Shown here: positions 1 through 8,869 of the stretch, piece after piece
How the letters are laid out: every line of letters starts with the position of its first letter
Position numbering within the stretch: position 1 is the first letter of the stretch
Source of the DNA: Streptomyces sp. Alt3
GTDB lineage: Bacteria; Actinomycetota; Actinomycetes; Streptomycetales; Streptomycetaceae
Assembly: GCF_030719215.1 (NCBI RefSeq)
Contig: NZ_CP120983.1
Coordinates: 1,488,001 to 1,552,000, forward strand
Direction of reading: 5' to 3'
Length of the DNA: 64,000 bases
Notes under the pieces: model-generated
Told to the model about the DNA's origin: nothing
What the model saw: only the letters and a program-made list of their open reading frames with translations
The model's database searches: none
Made by a program: the position numbers and the translations under genes

Positions 1-356
1 AGGCACGCGACGCACTCGCGGCACGTGGTCTGGGAACGCGCGGCTCCCGGGTCCTGGTCCTGGGCGTCGCCTACAAGCCAGGTGTGGCGGACCTGCGCGA
101 GAGCCCGGCGCTGGAGATCATCGACCGGCTCACGGCATGGGGCGCCACCGTCGGGTACACCGACCCCCTGGTGCCCCGCCTGGAGCGGCGGGGCACCGTC
201 CTGCACAGCGTCGACGCCCCCGAGGCCCTGGACTGGGACCTGGTCGTCGTCCACACAGTGCACCCCTGCACCGCACTGGACTGGCTGGAAAGCGGTCCCG
301 CCGTCCTCGACGTCACGCACCGCCTCACGACCGCGGCCACCGGGGCCGCCGTATGA
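1..356 (+). CDS. nucleotide-sugar 6-dehydrogenase, C-terminal fragment (cut by window start)
   Basis: The reading frame enters at base 3 and ends at the TGA at 354-356. About 117 residues of the UDP-binding C-terminal domain are visible, with the hallmark stretch GVAYKPGVADLRESPALEII. That form (AYK...DLRESPALEII) resembles the UDP-GlcNAc/ManNAc dehydrogenase subgroup (WbpA/WecC-like) at least as much as UDP-glucose dehydrogenase. The family oxidises a nucleotide sugar at C6 to a uronic acid with two NAD+. Its stop overlaps the next start (ATGA), so it is translationally coupled to the polysaccharide genes downstream and probably supplies their uronic-acid precursor. The substrate cannot be decided because the catalytic domain lies outside the window. 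Confidence 0.85.
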   Translation, partial: ARDALAARGLGTRGSRVLVLGVAYKPGVADLRESPALEIIDRLTAWGATVGYTDPLVPRLERRGTVLHSVDAPEALDWDLVVVHTVHPCTALDWLESGPAVLDVTHRLTTAATGAAV

Positions 357-1279
357 CCGCCCCGTCCGCCCCGGACGGGGGCCGCGCTCCGAGCCGCCGC
401 GCGCTGCTCACCGCCGCGGTCGTCACCCCCGCCGCCGGACTGGCCGGGGTGCTGGCCGCGGACAGTCCGGATACGGACACGCCGGACGACGGGAAGGCAC
501 CGGGAGACGCCCCGGCCCTGGGCGGGAGCCCGGCGGAGACGGCCGAAGCCCTCTTCCGCCCGGTCCTCCCCGCCGAGGGCCTGGTCACCAACGAATACGC
601 CTTCGGCAGACCGGACGCCGACGACGCACGGCTGTCACGGGACTGGGTCGTCACCAGCGGTTCGCTCCTCGCCCGCTGGACCTTCGGATGGACCGGCGTA
701 CCCGACGGGGAACCGCCGGGCCCCGACTCCGGCCTCCACACCGGGTCGTCCGTCTTCCGGCTCGTCACCCGCCGCCGTGACTTCGGCGAGACCACCGTGC
801 GGTGCTGGGTGTACCTGAAACCGCCGGGTGCCACCGACCGCACCCCCGCCCGCGACTGGGACGGCGGACACCTCTGGCTCCGTTACCACAGCGCGCAGGA
901 GCTGTACGCCCTGAGCTTCCGCCGACGCGACGGCACGGTCGTCCTCAAGCGCAAACACCCGGCCCCGGGCAGGCCCGCGGACGACGAGGGCCTCTACACC
1001 ACCCTCGCCACGGCCGACCACGCCCTCGACTACGCCCGGTGGCATCAGGTCTCCGGCACGGTGAGCGGCCCCCGGGACGGCCGGGTCCGGGTCGCTCTGT
1101 CGCTGAACGGGCGGAAGGTCCTCGACGCGGAGGACCGGGACCCGGGCAGGCTGATCACGGCGGGCGGGGTCGGGCTGCGCGGTGACAACACGGAGATGGC
1201 GTTCTTCGGCTTCACGGCCGGGAACCACACGGGAAGCCGCCCCTGGGCGGAGCCCCCGGCAGAAGGGACACACCGGTGA
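353..1279 (+). CDS. exported concanavalin/LamG-like domain protein of the polysaccharide operon
   Basis: A 308-residue protein beginning MTAPSAPDGG. Residues about 12-40 form an export signal with a twin arginine (PSRRALLT) before a hydrophobic Ala/Val stretch. The rest looks like a concanavalin-type jelly roll: paired aromatic strands, WLRYHSAQELYALSFRRRDG near the middle, and a C-terminal GGVGLRGDNTEMAFFGF strand typical of LamG/DUF1080-like folds. No catalytic residues are obvious. It overlaps the dehydrogenase by ATGA and the glycosyltransferase by GTGA, so it belongs to the same transcript. The deacetylase at the end of the operon carries a similar C-terminal fold. A polymer-binding role outside the cell is inferred. 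Confidence 0.7.
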   Translation: MTAPSAPDGGRAPSRRALLTAAVVTPAAGLAGVLAADSPDTDTPDDGKAPGDAPALGGSPAETAEALFRPVLPAEGLVTNEYAFGRPDADDARLSRDWVVTSGSLLARWTFGWTGVPDGEPPGPDSGLHTGSSVFRLVTRRRDFGETTVRCWVYLKPPGATDRTPARDWDGGHLWLRYHSAQELYALSFRRRDGTVVLKRKHPAPGRPADDEGLYTTLATADHALDYARWHQVSGTVSGPRDGRVRVALSLNGRKVLDAEDRDPGRLITAGGVGLRGDNTEMAFFGFTAGNHTGSRPWAEPPAEGTHR

Positions 1280-2754
1280 ACGCGCTCCACCGGCCGCCGG
1301 CCCGCCCCCCGCTCCCCACTCCTGACGGCGTCCCCGGCCCCCGCGGCGTCCGGGCGATCGGCCGGCGTGTCGCCCGCGCCGACCCCGCGATCCGGCACGG
1401 GGTACGCCGACTGGTCGTCCTGCTCCTCCTGATGCCGCTCCTGCTCGTCCTGGCCCATCACGCCGCCCGGCTGCCCCGGCTGAGCCTGCCCGTCTGCTAC
1501 GGGCTCGTCGTGCTGGCCGGCACGATCACCCTGCTCTACATCGCCTACAGCCGGTACGAGGACCCGGCCGAGGGCGAACTGCGGGTGCGTCCTGGTCCCG
1601 AGGAGATGTTCCCGCCACTGCCCGCGCATCCCATGGTCGCCTTCCTGCTCGCCGTCAAGGACGAGGTGGACGGCATCGAGGCGTGTGTGCGCTCCATGGC
1701 CGCCTCCGACTGCCCGGGGGTACGGATCATCGTGGTGGACGACCACTCCCAGGACGGCACCGGCGACGTACTGCGCAGACTGGAGGACGAGCTCGCCATC
1801 ACGGTCGTCCATCTGGACGCCAACGTCGGCAAGAAGCACGCTCTGGTCCGTGCCTGCGAGTTCACCGCCGACACCGAGGTCATCGCCTTCACCGACTCCG
1901 ACTGCGTCCTCGCCCCCGACGCGCTGCGCCGCTGTGTACGCGCACTGGTCACCCATCCCGAGCTGGGCGCCGTGAGCGGTCACTGCCGGGCCCTGAACAC
2001 GGATTCCGGATTTCTGGCCCGCGCGCAGGACGTCTGGTACGAGGGCCAGTTCAGGGTGTCCAAGGCGGCCGAGGCATCCTTCGGCTCGGTGTCCTGCGTC
2101 TCGGGCCCCCTCGCCGTGTTCCGCCGGGACGCCATCTTCAACTACCTTCCCGCCTGGGCCGACGACCGGTTCATGGGCGCCCCGTTCCGCTTCGCCACGG
2201 ACCGCCAGCTGACCGGGTACGTCCTCGGACAGGCGTGGCGCGGCCAGGCACTCAAGCGCCGCTACCCCGGATCGCCGTTCACCGCGGAGGACTTCGCCGA
2301 GCGCCGCTGGCGCGTCGGGTACGTACGCTCCGCGAAGGTGTGGACCGATGTGCCTGCCCGGCTGGGGCCCCTCCTGCGCCAGCAGATCCGCTGGAAGAAG
2401 AGCTTCATCCGCAATCTCTTCTTCACCGGCTCCTTCATGTGGCGGCGCGGCCCGGGGCCCGCCGCGCTCTACTACGGCCATGTGCTGTGGGTACTGGCCG
2501 CGCCGGTGATGGCGTTCAGCCATCTGGTCTGGGCGCCGGCCCACGGCGCCCTGTTCCTGACCCTGCTCTACCTCTGCGGAGTGGTCCTCAAGGGCTGTGT
2601 GTGGGGGCTCGCGTACCGGATCGACCACCCCGGGGACACCCGCTGGCGCTACCGGCCGCTGATGAGTCTGTTCTCCTCGGTGCTGCTGGCCTGGCTGCTG
2701 CCGTACTCCCTGCTCACCGTCCGGCGCGGCGTGTGGTCGAGGGGGGCGGCATGA
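1276..2754 (+). CDS. processive family 2 glycosyltransferase, hyaluronan synthase/NodC/PgaC-like
   Basis: A 492-residue membrane glycosyltransferase. Two N-terminal membrane segments (about residues 45-95) precede a GT-A domain with VVDDHS, the DxD motif TDSDC, SGPLAVFRRD, an acidic acceptor region (WADDRFMG) and the processivity motif QQIRW followed by KKSFIRN. Several membrane spans follow. The order GPL-xxxRR, then DDR, then TDVP, then QQxRWxKSF is the one seen in class I hyaluronan synthases, and PgaC/IcaA share most of it. Such enzymes polymerise UDP-sugars and extrude the chain through their own membrane channel. The GTG start overlaps the upstream stop (GTGA). Neighbours supply an oxidised sugar nucleotide and a deacetylase. 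The polymer is unknown. Confidence 0.85.
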   Translation: MNALHRPPARPPLPTPDGVPGPRGVRAIGRRVARADPAIRHGVRRLVVLLLLMPLLLVLAHHAARLPRLSLPVCYGLVVLAGTITLLYIAYSRYEDPAEGELRVRPGPEEMFPPLPAHPMVAFLLAVKDEVDGIEACVRSMAASDCPGVRIIVVDDHSQDGTGDVLRRLEDELAITVVHLDANVGKKHALVRACEFTADTEVIAFTDSDCVLAPDALRRCVRALVTHPELGAVSGHCRALNTDSGFLARAQDVWYEGQFRVSKAAEASFGSVSCVSGPLAVFRRDAIFNYLPAWADDRFMGAPFRFATDRQLTGYVLGQAWRGQALKRRYPGSPFTAEDFAERRWRVGYVRSAKVWTDVPARLGPLLRQQIRWKKSFIRNLFFTGSFMWRRGPGPAALYYGHVLWVLAAPVMAFSHLVWAPAHGALFLTLLYLCGVVLKGCVWGLAYRIDHPGDTRWRYRPLMSLFSSVLLAWLLPYSLLTVRRGVWSRGAA

Positions 2755-2858
2755 GGGATCTGGCCCGTCTGGCCTCCAGGCTGCTGGCCGCGCTGCTCAG
2801 CGCGGCGGCCGTCATCGCCGTGTACCTTCTCGTGCTCTCCCGGGGGACGCTTCCGTGA
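2751..2858 (+). CDS. 35-residue single-span membrane peptide in the polysaccharide operon
   Basis: A small ORF starting MRDLARLASRLL, with one hydrophobic segment (about residues 10-29, rich in Leu/Ala/Val) and a short tail ending RGTLP. It overlaps the glycosyltransferase stop by ATGA and the deacetylase start by GTGA, so both junctions are translationally coupled, which is the main argument that it is real. Position and size recall the small accessory subunits of polysaccharide synthases (PgaD or IcaD-like role), but no sequence similarity can be claimed. Function unknown; a synthase-stabilising partner is inferred. Confidence 0.65.
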   Translation: MRDLARLASRLLAALLSAAAVIAVYLLVLSRGTLP

Positions 2859-4399
2859 ACCGTTCCGGACCTGGGCGGATGATCCTCGGGCTGCTGGCCC
2901 TGACGTTGGTGTGTGTGCCGTTCTACGGCGCCTGGCACTGGAACGAGTTCCGCAGGCAGGTGACGGCGCAGGAGGCGCCGGGGCCGCGCGGCGCCGTGCC
3001 CGCCGGCGGGCCGCCCTCGGAGCGGAGGGCGGGGAACCCAGCTCCCGTCGTGCTGGCCTACCACGACGTCGGGCGCGCGAGCGACAGCCGCTACACGGTG
3101 ACCCCGGAGTCGTTCGACGCCCAGCTCGCAGCCCTCGCCTCGGCCGGCTACCGCACGCTGAGCACCGACGAGTTCGTCGCGTATCTGGACGGAGGGCCTG
3201 CGCCGGGCCCGCGCTCGGTGTTCCTGACCTTCGACGACGGCGCGCACGGGCTGTGGGTGCATGCCGACCGCATCCTGGCCAAGTACCGCATGCGGGCGGC
3301 GGCCTTCCTGATCACCCGTTCCGTGGGCAGCCATCGCCCGTACTACCTCTCCTGGGACGAGATCGGACGCATGGCACGGTCGGGGCGCTGGGACTTCGAG
3401 AACCACACCCGTGACCTGCACCGCAGGGAGGCCGTGGACGCGGCCGGGCACACGTCCTCGGCGTTCACCGGCCGGCTGTGGCTGCCGGACGAGAACCGGC
3501 GGGAGACGGCGGAGGAGTACCGGCGGCGGATCGAGGACGACCTCGACCGGTCGGTCACCGACATCACCCGTCACGGCCTGCCCAGCCCCCGGCTCTTCGC
3601 CTACCCCTTCTCCGAATCGCAGGGGCCGGACTCGGCGTCACCGACGAACCAACTGCTGCGCAAGGCACTCGCGGAGCGGTTCGTGACGGCCCTGACCAAC
3701 GGCTCCGACCGTCCGGTGCGCCCGCTGCCCGCCGGGCGCCGGGCGGCCGCCGCGGGTGAGGTGCAACGGGTGGAGATCACTTCCGGCACCAGCACCCGGG
3801 AACTCCTCGCCGCCGTCGAGCGCTGGACGTCCGTGTCCCCGGCCGAGTGTCCTGACCCGCTCGGCCGGCCCCGGCTGTGGCGGCGCGACGAGAGGTCGAG
3901 GGCCGACGGCCTGGGGGCGTTCACCGGCACCGGGCCCTATCCCGGCCCGAGCGGTTACACCGCCGCCGCCTACCGGCCGACGAGTTCCGCCGACTGGAGC
4001 GACTACACCGTCGATGCCCGCGTCGAGGGCCTGCGCGAGTCGGCCAACAGTGCCGGCCTGATCACGCGCGACGGCAGTCTCGACCCGCTCGAGGTGTCGG
4101 TCAGCTTCAGCTACGTCCGGCTCCGGGAGTACCGGGGCGGCCGCTGGCGGGAGATCGGCCGCCGCACCCTGACCGATGCCGCCGGGCACCACGTCAGGAT
4201 CACGGTGGACGGCGATCGCACCGTGGTGGTCGTCGACGGCGGCGCGCCGATCGAACGGGCCGCCCGCGCGACCGGCGGGGACGCGACCGGGGGGATCGCC
4301 GTCAGTGTGCGCAACGCCGATCCCCGCGGGGCCTGGCCGCGCTTCGAGTCCCTGACCGTGCGCCCGCGGACCGGGGCGGTCGCGGCCCCGGAACGGTGA
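2855..4399 (+). CDS. membrane-anchored polysaccharide deacetylase (PgaB/IcaB-like NodB domain) with C-terminal lectin-like domain
   Basis: A 514-residue protein. Residues about 9-28 form an uncleaved signal/anchor. The NodB homology domain starts with VVLAYHDVG, a form typical of PgaB/IcaB, and has TFDDG at 125-129 and the metal-site histidines of NHTRDLH (H184 and H189). SPRLFAYPFSE supplies the later arginine/proline-type motif region. From about residue 340 there is a concanavalin/LamG-like beta domain related in style to the second gene of the operon. The family removes N-acetyl groups from beta-linked GlcNAc polymers on the outer side of the membrane. As last gene of the operon it probably trims the polymer made by the upstream synthase. 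Confidence 0.85.
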   Translation: MNRSGPGRMILGLLALTLVCVPFYGAWHWNEFRRQVTAQEAPGPRGAVPAGGPPSERRAGNPAPVVLAYHDVGRASDSRYTVTPESFDAQLAALASAGYRTLSTDEFVAYLDGGPAPGPRSVFLTFDDGAHGLWVHADRILAKYRMRAAAFLITRSVGSHRPYYLSWDEIGRMARSGRWDFENHTRDLHRREAVDAAGHTSSAFTGRLWLPDENRRETAEEYRRRIEDDLDRSVTDITRHGLPSPRLFAYPFSESQGPDSASPTNQLLRKALAERFVTALTNGSDRPVRPLPAGRRAAAAGEVQRVEITSGTSTRELLAAVERWTSVSPAECPDPLGRPRLWRRDERSRADGLGAFTGTGPYPGPSGYTAAAYRPTSSADWSDYTVDARVEGLRESANSAGLITRDGSLDPLEVSVSFSYVRLREYRGGRWREIGRRTLTDAAGHHVRITVDGDRTVVVVDGGAPIERAARATGGDATGGIAVSVRNADPRGAWPRFESLTVRPRTGAVAAPER

Positions 4400-4408
4400 G
4401 AGGCCTTC

Positions 4409-5602
4409 TCAGGCCGGCAGTTCGGCCTCGATGAGGTCGGCCGCCCGCCCGGTCCCGCCCTCCTCGGCCATCCGCTCCCTGATCAGCGTCAGCCTCGCGG
4501 TCACGTCCGGATCGCCGGCCAGGGCGATCACGGCGGCGCGCAGGGACGCCGCGTCCGCCTCCTCCTTCGGCAGATGCCGGGCGACTCCGAGGGACTGGAG
4601 CATGTCGGCGTTGCCGAACTGGTCGACGGCCTGCGGCACCGCCACCATCGGGGTGCCGGTGGCGAGCCCCTCCTGGCTGCCGCCCGCTCCCGCGTGGGTG
4701 ATGAAGGCGTCCGCCTGCTTCAGCACGGACAGCTGCGGGACCCAGGAGTGCACCTCGATGTTCGGCGGTACGTGCCCCAGTTCAGCCGGATCGACCTGCG
4801 CGCCGATCTGCAGCACCACGTGCCAGCCTGGGAGACCGCCGAAGGCCTCGACGCATTCCCGGTAGAACGCGGGCTCGCCGGTGAACGACGACCCGAGGGA
4901 GACCAGCAGGACCTTCTCCGCGTCGGCCGGCCTCTTCCATTCGCCCTGGTCGGCGCGTTCGCCCTGGCAGGCGCCGACAAAGGTGAACCGCGCGTGGTCC
5001 ACCCGGTCGGCGTTCGGCTGGAGCGCCTCCGGGATCAGCACCAGGCCACGGCGGGGGCGGGCCACGAAGTCGTCCGGGGAGAGGTCGCCGAGACCGTTCT
5101 CCGTGAGCCAGTCCGCGAAGCGCTCGAAGTAGGCCCTGCCCCGCCCGGTCTTCCTGACTTCGGCGTTCTGGAGCTCCCCCACCTCTTCCGCATACCCCTC
5201 CCAGGGCACCAGGTTGGGCCAGAGCTGGACGGCGGGCACGCCCCAGCGGTGGGCGAGGACACGCGCCGGGTAGGCGGTGATGTCGTGCAGGACGAGGTCG
5301 GGTTCGTCCCCGGCGAAGGCGTCGGCGAGCTGCGGCAGAGCCTGGACGGCGTCGGCGAGGAACGGCTCGATGTAATCGATGGGTTCGCTCCCCCAGCCCT
5401 CCGGACCGGTGGGCAGGGTGGAGGTGTATACGACCGGCTGGGCTCCGGTGGCGGCGACCTTCGCCGCGAAGGAGGCCGGGACGGCGTAGCTGACGCGGTG
5501 ACCACGGATCACCAGCTCCCGGATCACTTCGAGGCTCGGGTTCACGTGCCCGTGGGCGGCGATCGAGAACATGGCGATGTGGGCGCGCGGTGGCGTTGTC
5601 AT
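4409..5602 (-). CDS. mgt: macrolide glycosyltransferase (UDP-glucose-dependent, macrolide-inactivating)
   Basis: A 397-residue GT-B enzyme of family GT1. The N-terminus ([20 protein letters not shown]) and the C-terminal donor site ([20 protein letters not shown], then [18 protein letters not shown] and DQFGN) match the Streptomyces lividans Mgt/OleD group nearly word for word as I remember it. These cytosolic enzymes glucosylate the 2'-OH of desosamine in macrolides and give self-resistance. The catalytic His is the one in [11 protein letters not shown]. It is a single-gene unit on the minus strand. Its ATG lies six bases after a good -10 box, and a perfect palindrome fills the promoter spacer, so a macrolide- or stress-responsive repressor is likely. 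Confidence 0.93.
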   Translation of the reverse strand: MTTPPRAHIAMFSIAAHGHVNPSLEVIRELVIRGHRVSYAVPASFAAKVAATGAQPVVYTSTLPTGPEGWGSEPIDYIEPFLADAVQALPQLADAFAGDEPDLVLHDITAYPARVLAHRWGVPAVQLWPNLVPWEGYAEEVGELQNAEVRKTGRGRAYFERFADWLTENGLGDLSPDDFVARPRRGLVLIPEALQPNADRVDHARFTFVGACQGERADQGEWKRPADAEKVLLVSLGSSFTGEPAFYRECVEAFGGLPGWHVVLQIGAQVDPAELGHVPPNIEVHSWVPQLSVLKQADAFITHAGAGGSQEGLATGTPMVAVPQAVDQFGNADMLQSLGVARHLPKEEADAASLRAAVIALAGDPDVTARLTLIRERMAEEGGTGRAADLIEAELPA

Positions 5603-5608
5603 GCCACC

Positions 5609-5637
5609 AAGATAAGCGAGACGATACGTCTCGTCCA
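5609..5637 (-). promoter_or_regulatory. leaderless mgt promoter with embedded 7-3-7 palindromic operator
   Basis: Read on the minus strand, a -35-like TGGACG (5637-5632) is followed by a 17-base spacer and a -10 box TATCTT (5614-5609), then six bases and the mgt ATG. The predicted start of transcription is therefore the A of ATG. The spacer holds a perfect inverted repeat CGAGACG-ATA-CGTCTCG (5617-5633). A bound repressor would cover the whole promoter core. TetR-like regulators commonly bind sites of this size. No regulator gene is adjacent, so the repressor must be encoded elsewhere. Confidence 0.65.
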
Positions 5638-5665
5638 GTTGTTTCGCCGCATGCCCCGCCCGGGA

Positions 5666-6970
5666 TCAGCGCTGGTAGCGGGCCAGAACCCGGTTCCCGT
5701 CCTCGACCAGGCGTTTCTTCAGCTCCTCGGTGTCGATGGCCCCGCTGTAGTACTCCTGGAGTGCCGGCGTGGCGACCTTGTCCTTCCATTCGGGGTAGCC
5801 CCGGACCGACTGCGCGGGTGCGGGGCGCAGTGCCCGGGCGAGCGCGGTACCCGTGGCCCAGCCGTTCTCGGCGGTGTGCAGGGCGGGGTCCGCCAGCGCC
5901 TCGGTGCCGGTCGGCAGCATCCAGTCGCCCTTGGCCAGCCGGACCATGTTCGCGGGACGCAGCAGGAAGTCGATGAACCGCGCGGCCTCCCTCTTGTGCG
6001 GACTGTCCTCTGCGACCGAGAGGGTCTGCGGACTGACCCCCTGGGCGAGCCCTCCGCTGCCGGCCGGCGCCGGCAGCACCGTCCACTCGAAGCCCTCGGG
6101 GGCCTGCTCGACGACCTGCTGGCGGTAGGAGAAGCCCAGCGGGACCATGGCGTACTTCCCGCCGAAGAGGCCGGGGAGGGTGTCCGAACCTCCCATGCCG
6201 AGGGACGGACGCGCGGCACTGCGGTCCGAGACGACCTGGTCCCGGACCGTGCCGGGCATGACCCGGTCGCCTTCGTCGAACCGGATCGTCACCTTTCCGT
6301 CGGTACCGCGGTGGAAGAGCCGGCCACCGGATGAGAGGCCCAGGTTGAGGGTGACGGAGACCGGCTCCTTGAGCGGCCAGGCGACGCCGTACGTCCCCTT
6401 CTTCGTGAGCTTCGCGGTGATCTGCCGGAACTCCGGCCAGCTCCAGGGCTTCCCGGGGGTCGGGATCCTGACGCCGGAGGCTTCGAGGATCTTCGTGTTG
6501 GCGATCAGGACCTTGGGTTCCTGGAGGAAGGGGACCCCGTAGACGCCGTCGCCGAAGGTGGTGGTCGCCCAGGACTGCTGCGGGATGTCCTCGGTCAGCC
6601 GGTCCGGCAGCAGGGTCCTCAGGTCGGCGAGGTAGCCGCCGTACGCGAAGTCCGCGAGGTCGTCGGAGGCGTCGTGGATGATGTCGGGCGCCTCGCCGCC
6701 CTCGAAGGACGTGAGCAGCTGGTCGTGGACGTTGTCCCAGCTGCCCTGGACGTAGTCCACCTGGACGTCCGGGTGGGTGGCGTTCCATTCCCGTACGAGC
6801 TGCCTGTTGGCGTCGACGGACTCCTTCTGCCAGGCCAGCGACTGGAAGCTGAGCCGGATCGTGCCGTCCGCCTCCGTGCCGCGGCCGTCGTCGCCCGAGC
6901 AGCCGGCCAGCAGAAGGGCGAGAACGGTGGTCACCGCGGTGGCGAGTGCGGGCAGGCGTCGGCGGGGCAT
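5666..6970 (-). CDS. sugar ABC transporter substrate-binding lipoprotein
   Basis: A 434-residue extracytoplasmic solute-binding protein (family 1). The start MPRRRLPALAT gives a lipoprotein signal with lipobox LLAGC and the lipidated cysteine at residue 24. The mature part carries the usual family marks: VDYVQGSWDNVHDQLLTSF near the N-terminus, ADLADFAYGGYLADL-type hinge segments (here DDLADFAYGGYLADL) and the C-terminal run on ARFIDFLLRP. The start codon overlaps the permease stop (ATGA). It is the last gene of a permease-permease-lipoprotein operon. The ligand is probably an oligosaccharide, but the sequence does not show which one. Confidence 0.9.
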   Translation of the reverse strand: MPRRRLPALATAVTTVLALLLAGCSGDDGRGTEADGTIRLSFQSLAWQKESVDANRQLVREWNATHPDVQVDYVQGSWDNVHDQLLTSFEGGEAPDIIHDASDDLADFAYGGYLADLRTLLPDRLTEDIPQQSWATTTFGDGVYGVPFLQEPKVLIANTKILEASGVRIPTPGKPWSWPEFRQITAKLTKKGTYGVAWPLKEPVSVTLNLGLSSGGRLFHRGTDGKVTIRFDEGDRVMPGTVRDQVVSDRSAARPSLGMGGSDTLPGLFGGKYAMVPLGFSYRQQVVEQAPEGFEWTVLPAPAGSGGLAQGVSPQTLSVAEDSPHKREAARFIDFLLRPANMVRLAKGDWMLPTGTEALADPALHTAENGWATGTALARALRPAPAQSVRGYPEWKDKVATPALQEYYSGAIDTEELKKRLVEDGNRVLARYQR

Positions 6971-7809
6971 CAGTTCTTCACCGCCCCGGCCGTCAGGCCG
7001 CCCGTGATGCGCTTCTGGATGACCGCGAAGAGCACGAGGGAGGGAAGGGTGGCGAGGAACGCGGCGGCAGCGAGCGGCCCGAGGTCGGCCACCCCCTCCG
7101 CGCCGAGGAAGTGCGTGAGGACGACCGGCAAGGTCTGCTTCTCCGGGGTCTTGAGCAGGACGAGCGCGAAGAAGAACTCGTTCCATGCGGTGATGAACGC
7201 GAAGAGCGCGGTGGCGACGATCCCCGGGGCCAGCAGGGGCGCGGTGACCGAGACGAGGATCCGGACCCTCCCCGCCCCGTCGACGGCGGCGGCCTCCTCC
7301 AGTTCGGGCGGCACGGCCCGTACGTATCCGGCGAGCATCCAGAGCGCGAAGGGCAGGGACCAGACGACGTACACCAGGATCAGCCCCCACAGCGAGTTGA
7401 TCAGGTGCAGGTACTTGAGGACCAGGAACAGCGGGATGATCACGAGGACGAAGGGGAACGCCTGGCTGACCACGACCCACCCGGTGGCGGCCGTGGAGAG
7501 GCGCCCTCGGTGGCGGGCCATCACATAGGCCATGGGCGTGGCGATGACGACCGCGATCAGGGCGGCGCAGAGCGCGGCAGTGAGCGAGTTGGCCGCGGCC
7601 CTGAGCAGCGGCTGTTCGTCGAAGGCCTGCCGGAAGTTGTCCAGCGTCGGGTCCTCGGGGATCCACGTGGGGTGCAGCGAGCCGAGTTCGCGGGCCGGCT
7701 TGAAAGCGGTGGAGATCAGCCAGAGGAAGGGGAACGCGAGGAAGACGAGGTAGCACAGGAGCGCGGCGTACTGCCCGGCGCGCGCGGTTCCGCTCGTACG
7801 CAGGCTCAT
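6970..7809 (-). CDS. sugar ABC transporter permease (MalG-type)
   Basis: A 279-residue inner-membrane protein with six predicted spans. The EAA loop ELEEAAAVDGAGRVRILVSV contacts the ATPase, as in MalG-like permeases. The start MSLRTSGTARAGQY overlaps the stop of the MalF-type gene by ATGA; longer in-frame extensions upstream would run into that gene. It partners the MalF-type permease and the lipoprotein on either side. No ATP-binding subunit is encoded here. Streptomyces sugar importers of this kind usually share the multi-task ATPase MsiK, so that is the expected energiser. Confidence 0.92.
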   Translation of the reverse strand: MSLRTSGTARAGQYAALLCYLVFLAFPFLWLISTAFKPARELGSLHPTWIPEDPTLDNFRQAFDEQPLLRAAANSLTAALCAALIAVVIATPMAYVMARHRGRLSTAATGWVVVSQAFPFVLVIIPLFLVLKYLHLINSLWGLILVYVVWSLPFALWMLAGYVRAVPPELEEAAAVDGAGRVRILVSVTAPLLAPGIVATALFAFITAWNEFFFALVLLKTPEKQTLPVVLTHFLGAEGVADLGPLAAAAFLATLPSLVLFAVIQKRITGGLTAGAVKN

Positions 7810-8744
7810 CCGTCCTCGCCTCCCCTCAGCCGGCCGACGAGATACACGGCGAGGAGCACCGAGATGACGGCGACCATCACGCATCCCATCGCGGCGGCGT
7901 AGCCGAACTGCCCGTAGCGGAATGCCTCCTCGTAGGCGAAGAGCATGGGCAGCCGGGTACGGCCGCCCGGCCCGCCGCTGGTCAGGACGTAGACCAGGGC
8001 GAAGGAGTTGAAGTTCCAGATGAAGTTGAGCGCGCTGATCGCGAGGGCCACCGGCCTGATGGCGGGCCAGGTGACCGTGCGGAAGCGACGCCAGGCGCCG
8101 GCTCCGTCGAGGGCGGCCGCCTCGTGGAGTTCGTGCGGGGTGTTCTGCAGTCCGGCCAGCAGCGCCACGGTGGTCTGCGGCATGCCCGCCCAGATGCCGA
8201 CGACGATCACGGCGGGCAGCGCGGTGGCGAGTCCGGTGAGCCAGTCCCTGCCGTCACCGAGCCCGAGATCGCGGACGGTCTCGTTGAGGATGCCGGCGTC
8301 CGGGTTGTAGACCAGGCGCCACATGATGCCGACGACGACCTCGGGCATGGCCCAGGGGATGATCGCGAGTGCCCTCGCGAGCCAGCGCATCCGCAGGTTC
8401 GCGTCGAGCAGCAGGGCGAGTCCGAGGGCGAGCACGAACTGCGGGACCGTGACCCCGACCGCCCACAGCAGGCCGATCCGGAAGGACTCCCAGAACAGGG
8501 TGTCGTGCAGCAGGTCCTGGAAGTTGAGGAGGCCGACCCACTGCGTGGAACGGGTGCGGCCCGACTGGGCGTCGGTGAAGGCCAGCGCGATGCCGTACAG
8601 CAGGGGGCCGACGCTCAGGATCAGGATCGGGATGAGCGCGGGCAGCACCAGGAACCAGGTGGCGCCGTCCCGTCGGCGGCCGTCGCCCTGTCCGCCCCGC
8701 GGGGCTCTGCGCCCGGACCGCACCGTTGCGGTCACCAGTGTCAT
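7806..8744 (-). CDS. sugar ABC transporter permease (MalF-type)
   Basis: A 312-residue permease starting MTLVTATVRSGRR. A ribosome site (AAAGGGG, about eight bases upstream) selects this ATG over a longer in-frame start. After a basic cytosolic N-terminus there are six predicted membrane spans. The EAA loop reads ELHEAAALDGAGAWRRFRTV. It is the first gene of the importer operon, and each following gene overlaps it by four bases. Promoter elements must lie in the 125-base gap shared with the divergent phosphotransferase gene, but no clear hexamer pair or LacI-type operator could be picked out. Confidence 0.92.
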   Translation of the reverse strand: MTLVTATVRSGRRAPRGGQGDGRRRDGATWFLVLPALIPILILSVGPLLYGIALAFTDAQSGRTRSTQWVGLLNFQDLLHDTLFWESFRIGLLWAVGVTVPQFVLALGLALLLDANLRMRWLARALAIIPWAMPEVVVGIMWRLVYNPDAGILNETVRDLGLGDGRDWLTGLATALPAVIVVGIWAGMPQTTVALLAGLQNTPHELHEAAALDGAGAWRRFRTVTWPAIRPVALAISALNFIWNFNSFALVYVLTSGGPGGRTRLPMLFAYEEAFRYGQFGYAAAMGCVMVAVISVLLAVYLVGRLRGGEDG

Positions 8745-8869
8745 GAATTCGACCCCTTTACCTCTTCGGATCGGTTTCATCCCTGTATTGCCGCCCGGGC
8801 GGCCCCCGTCATCGTGCTGACGGGCCGCCCGTACGTCAAGGTGGCCTGCGCGGATGAGAAAATCAGGCC

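Noticed and set aside
8797..8830. Hairpin in the gap between the importer and the phosphotransferase gene
   Set aside because: The stem has a two-base bulge and lies between divergent genes, so a terminator role makes no sense and no operator family fits.
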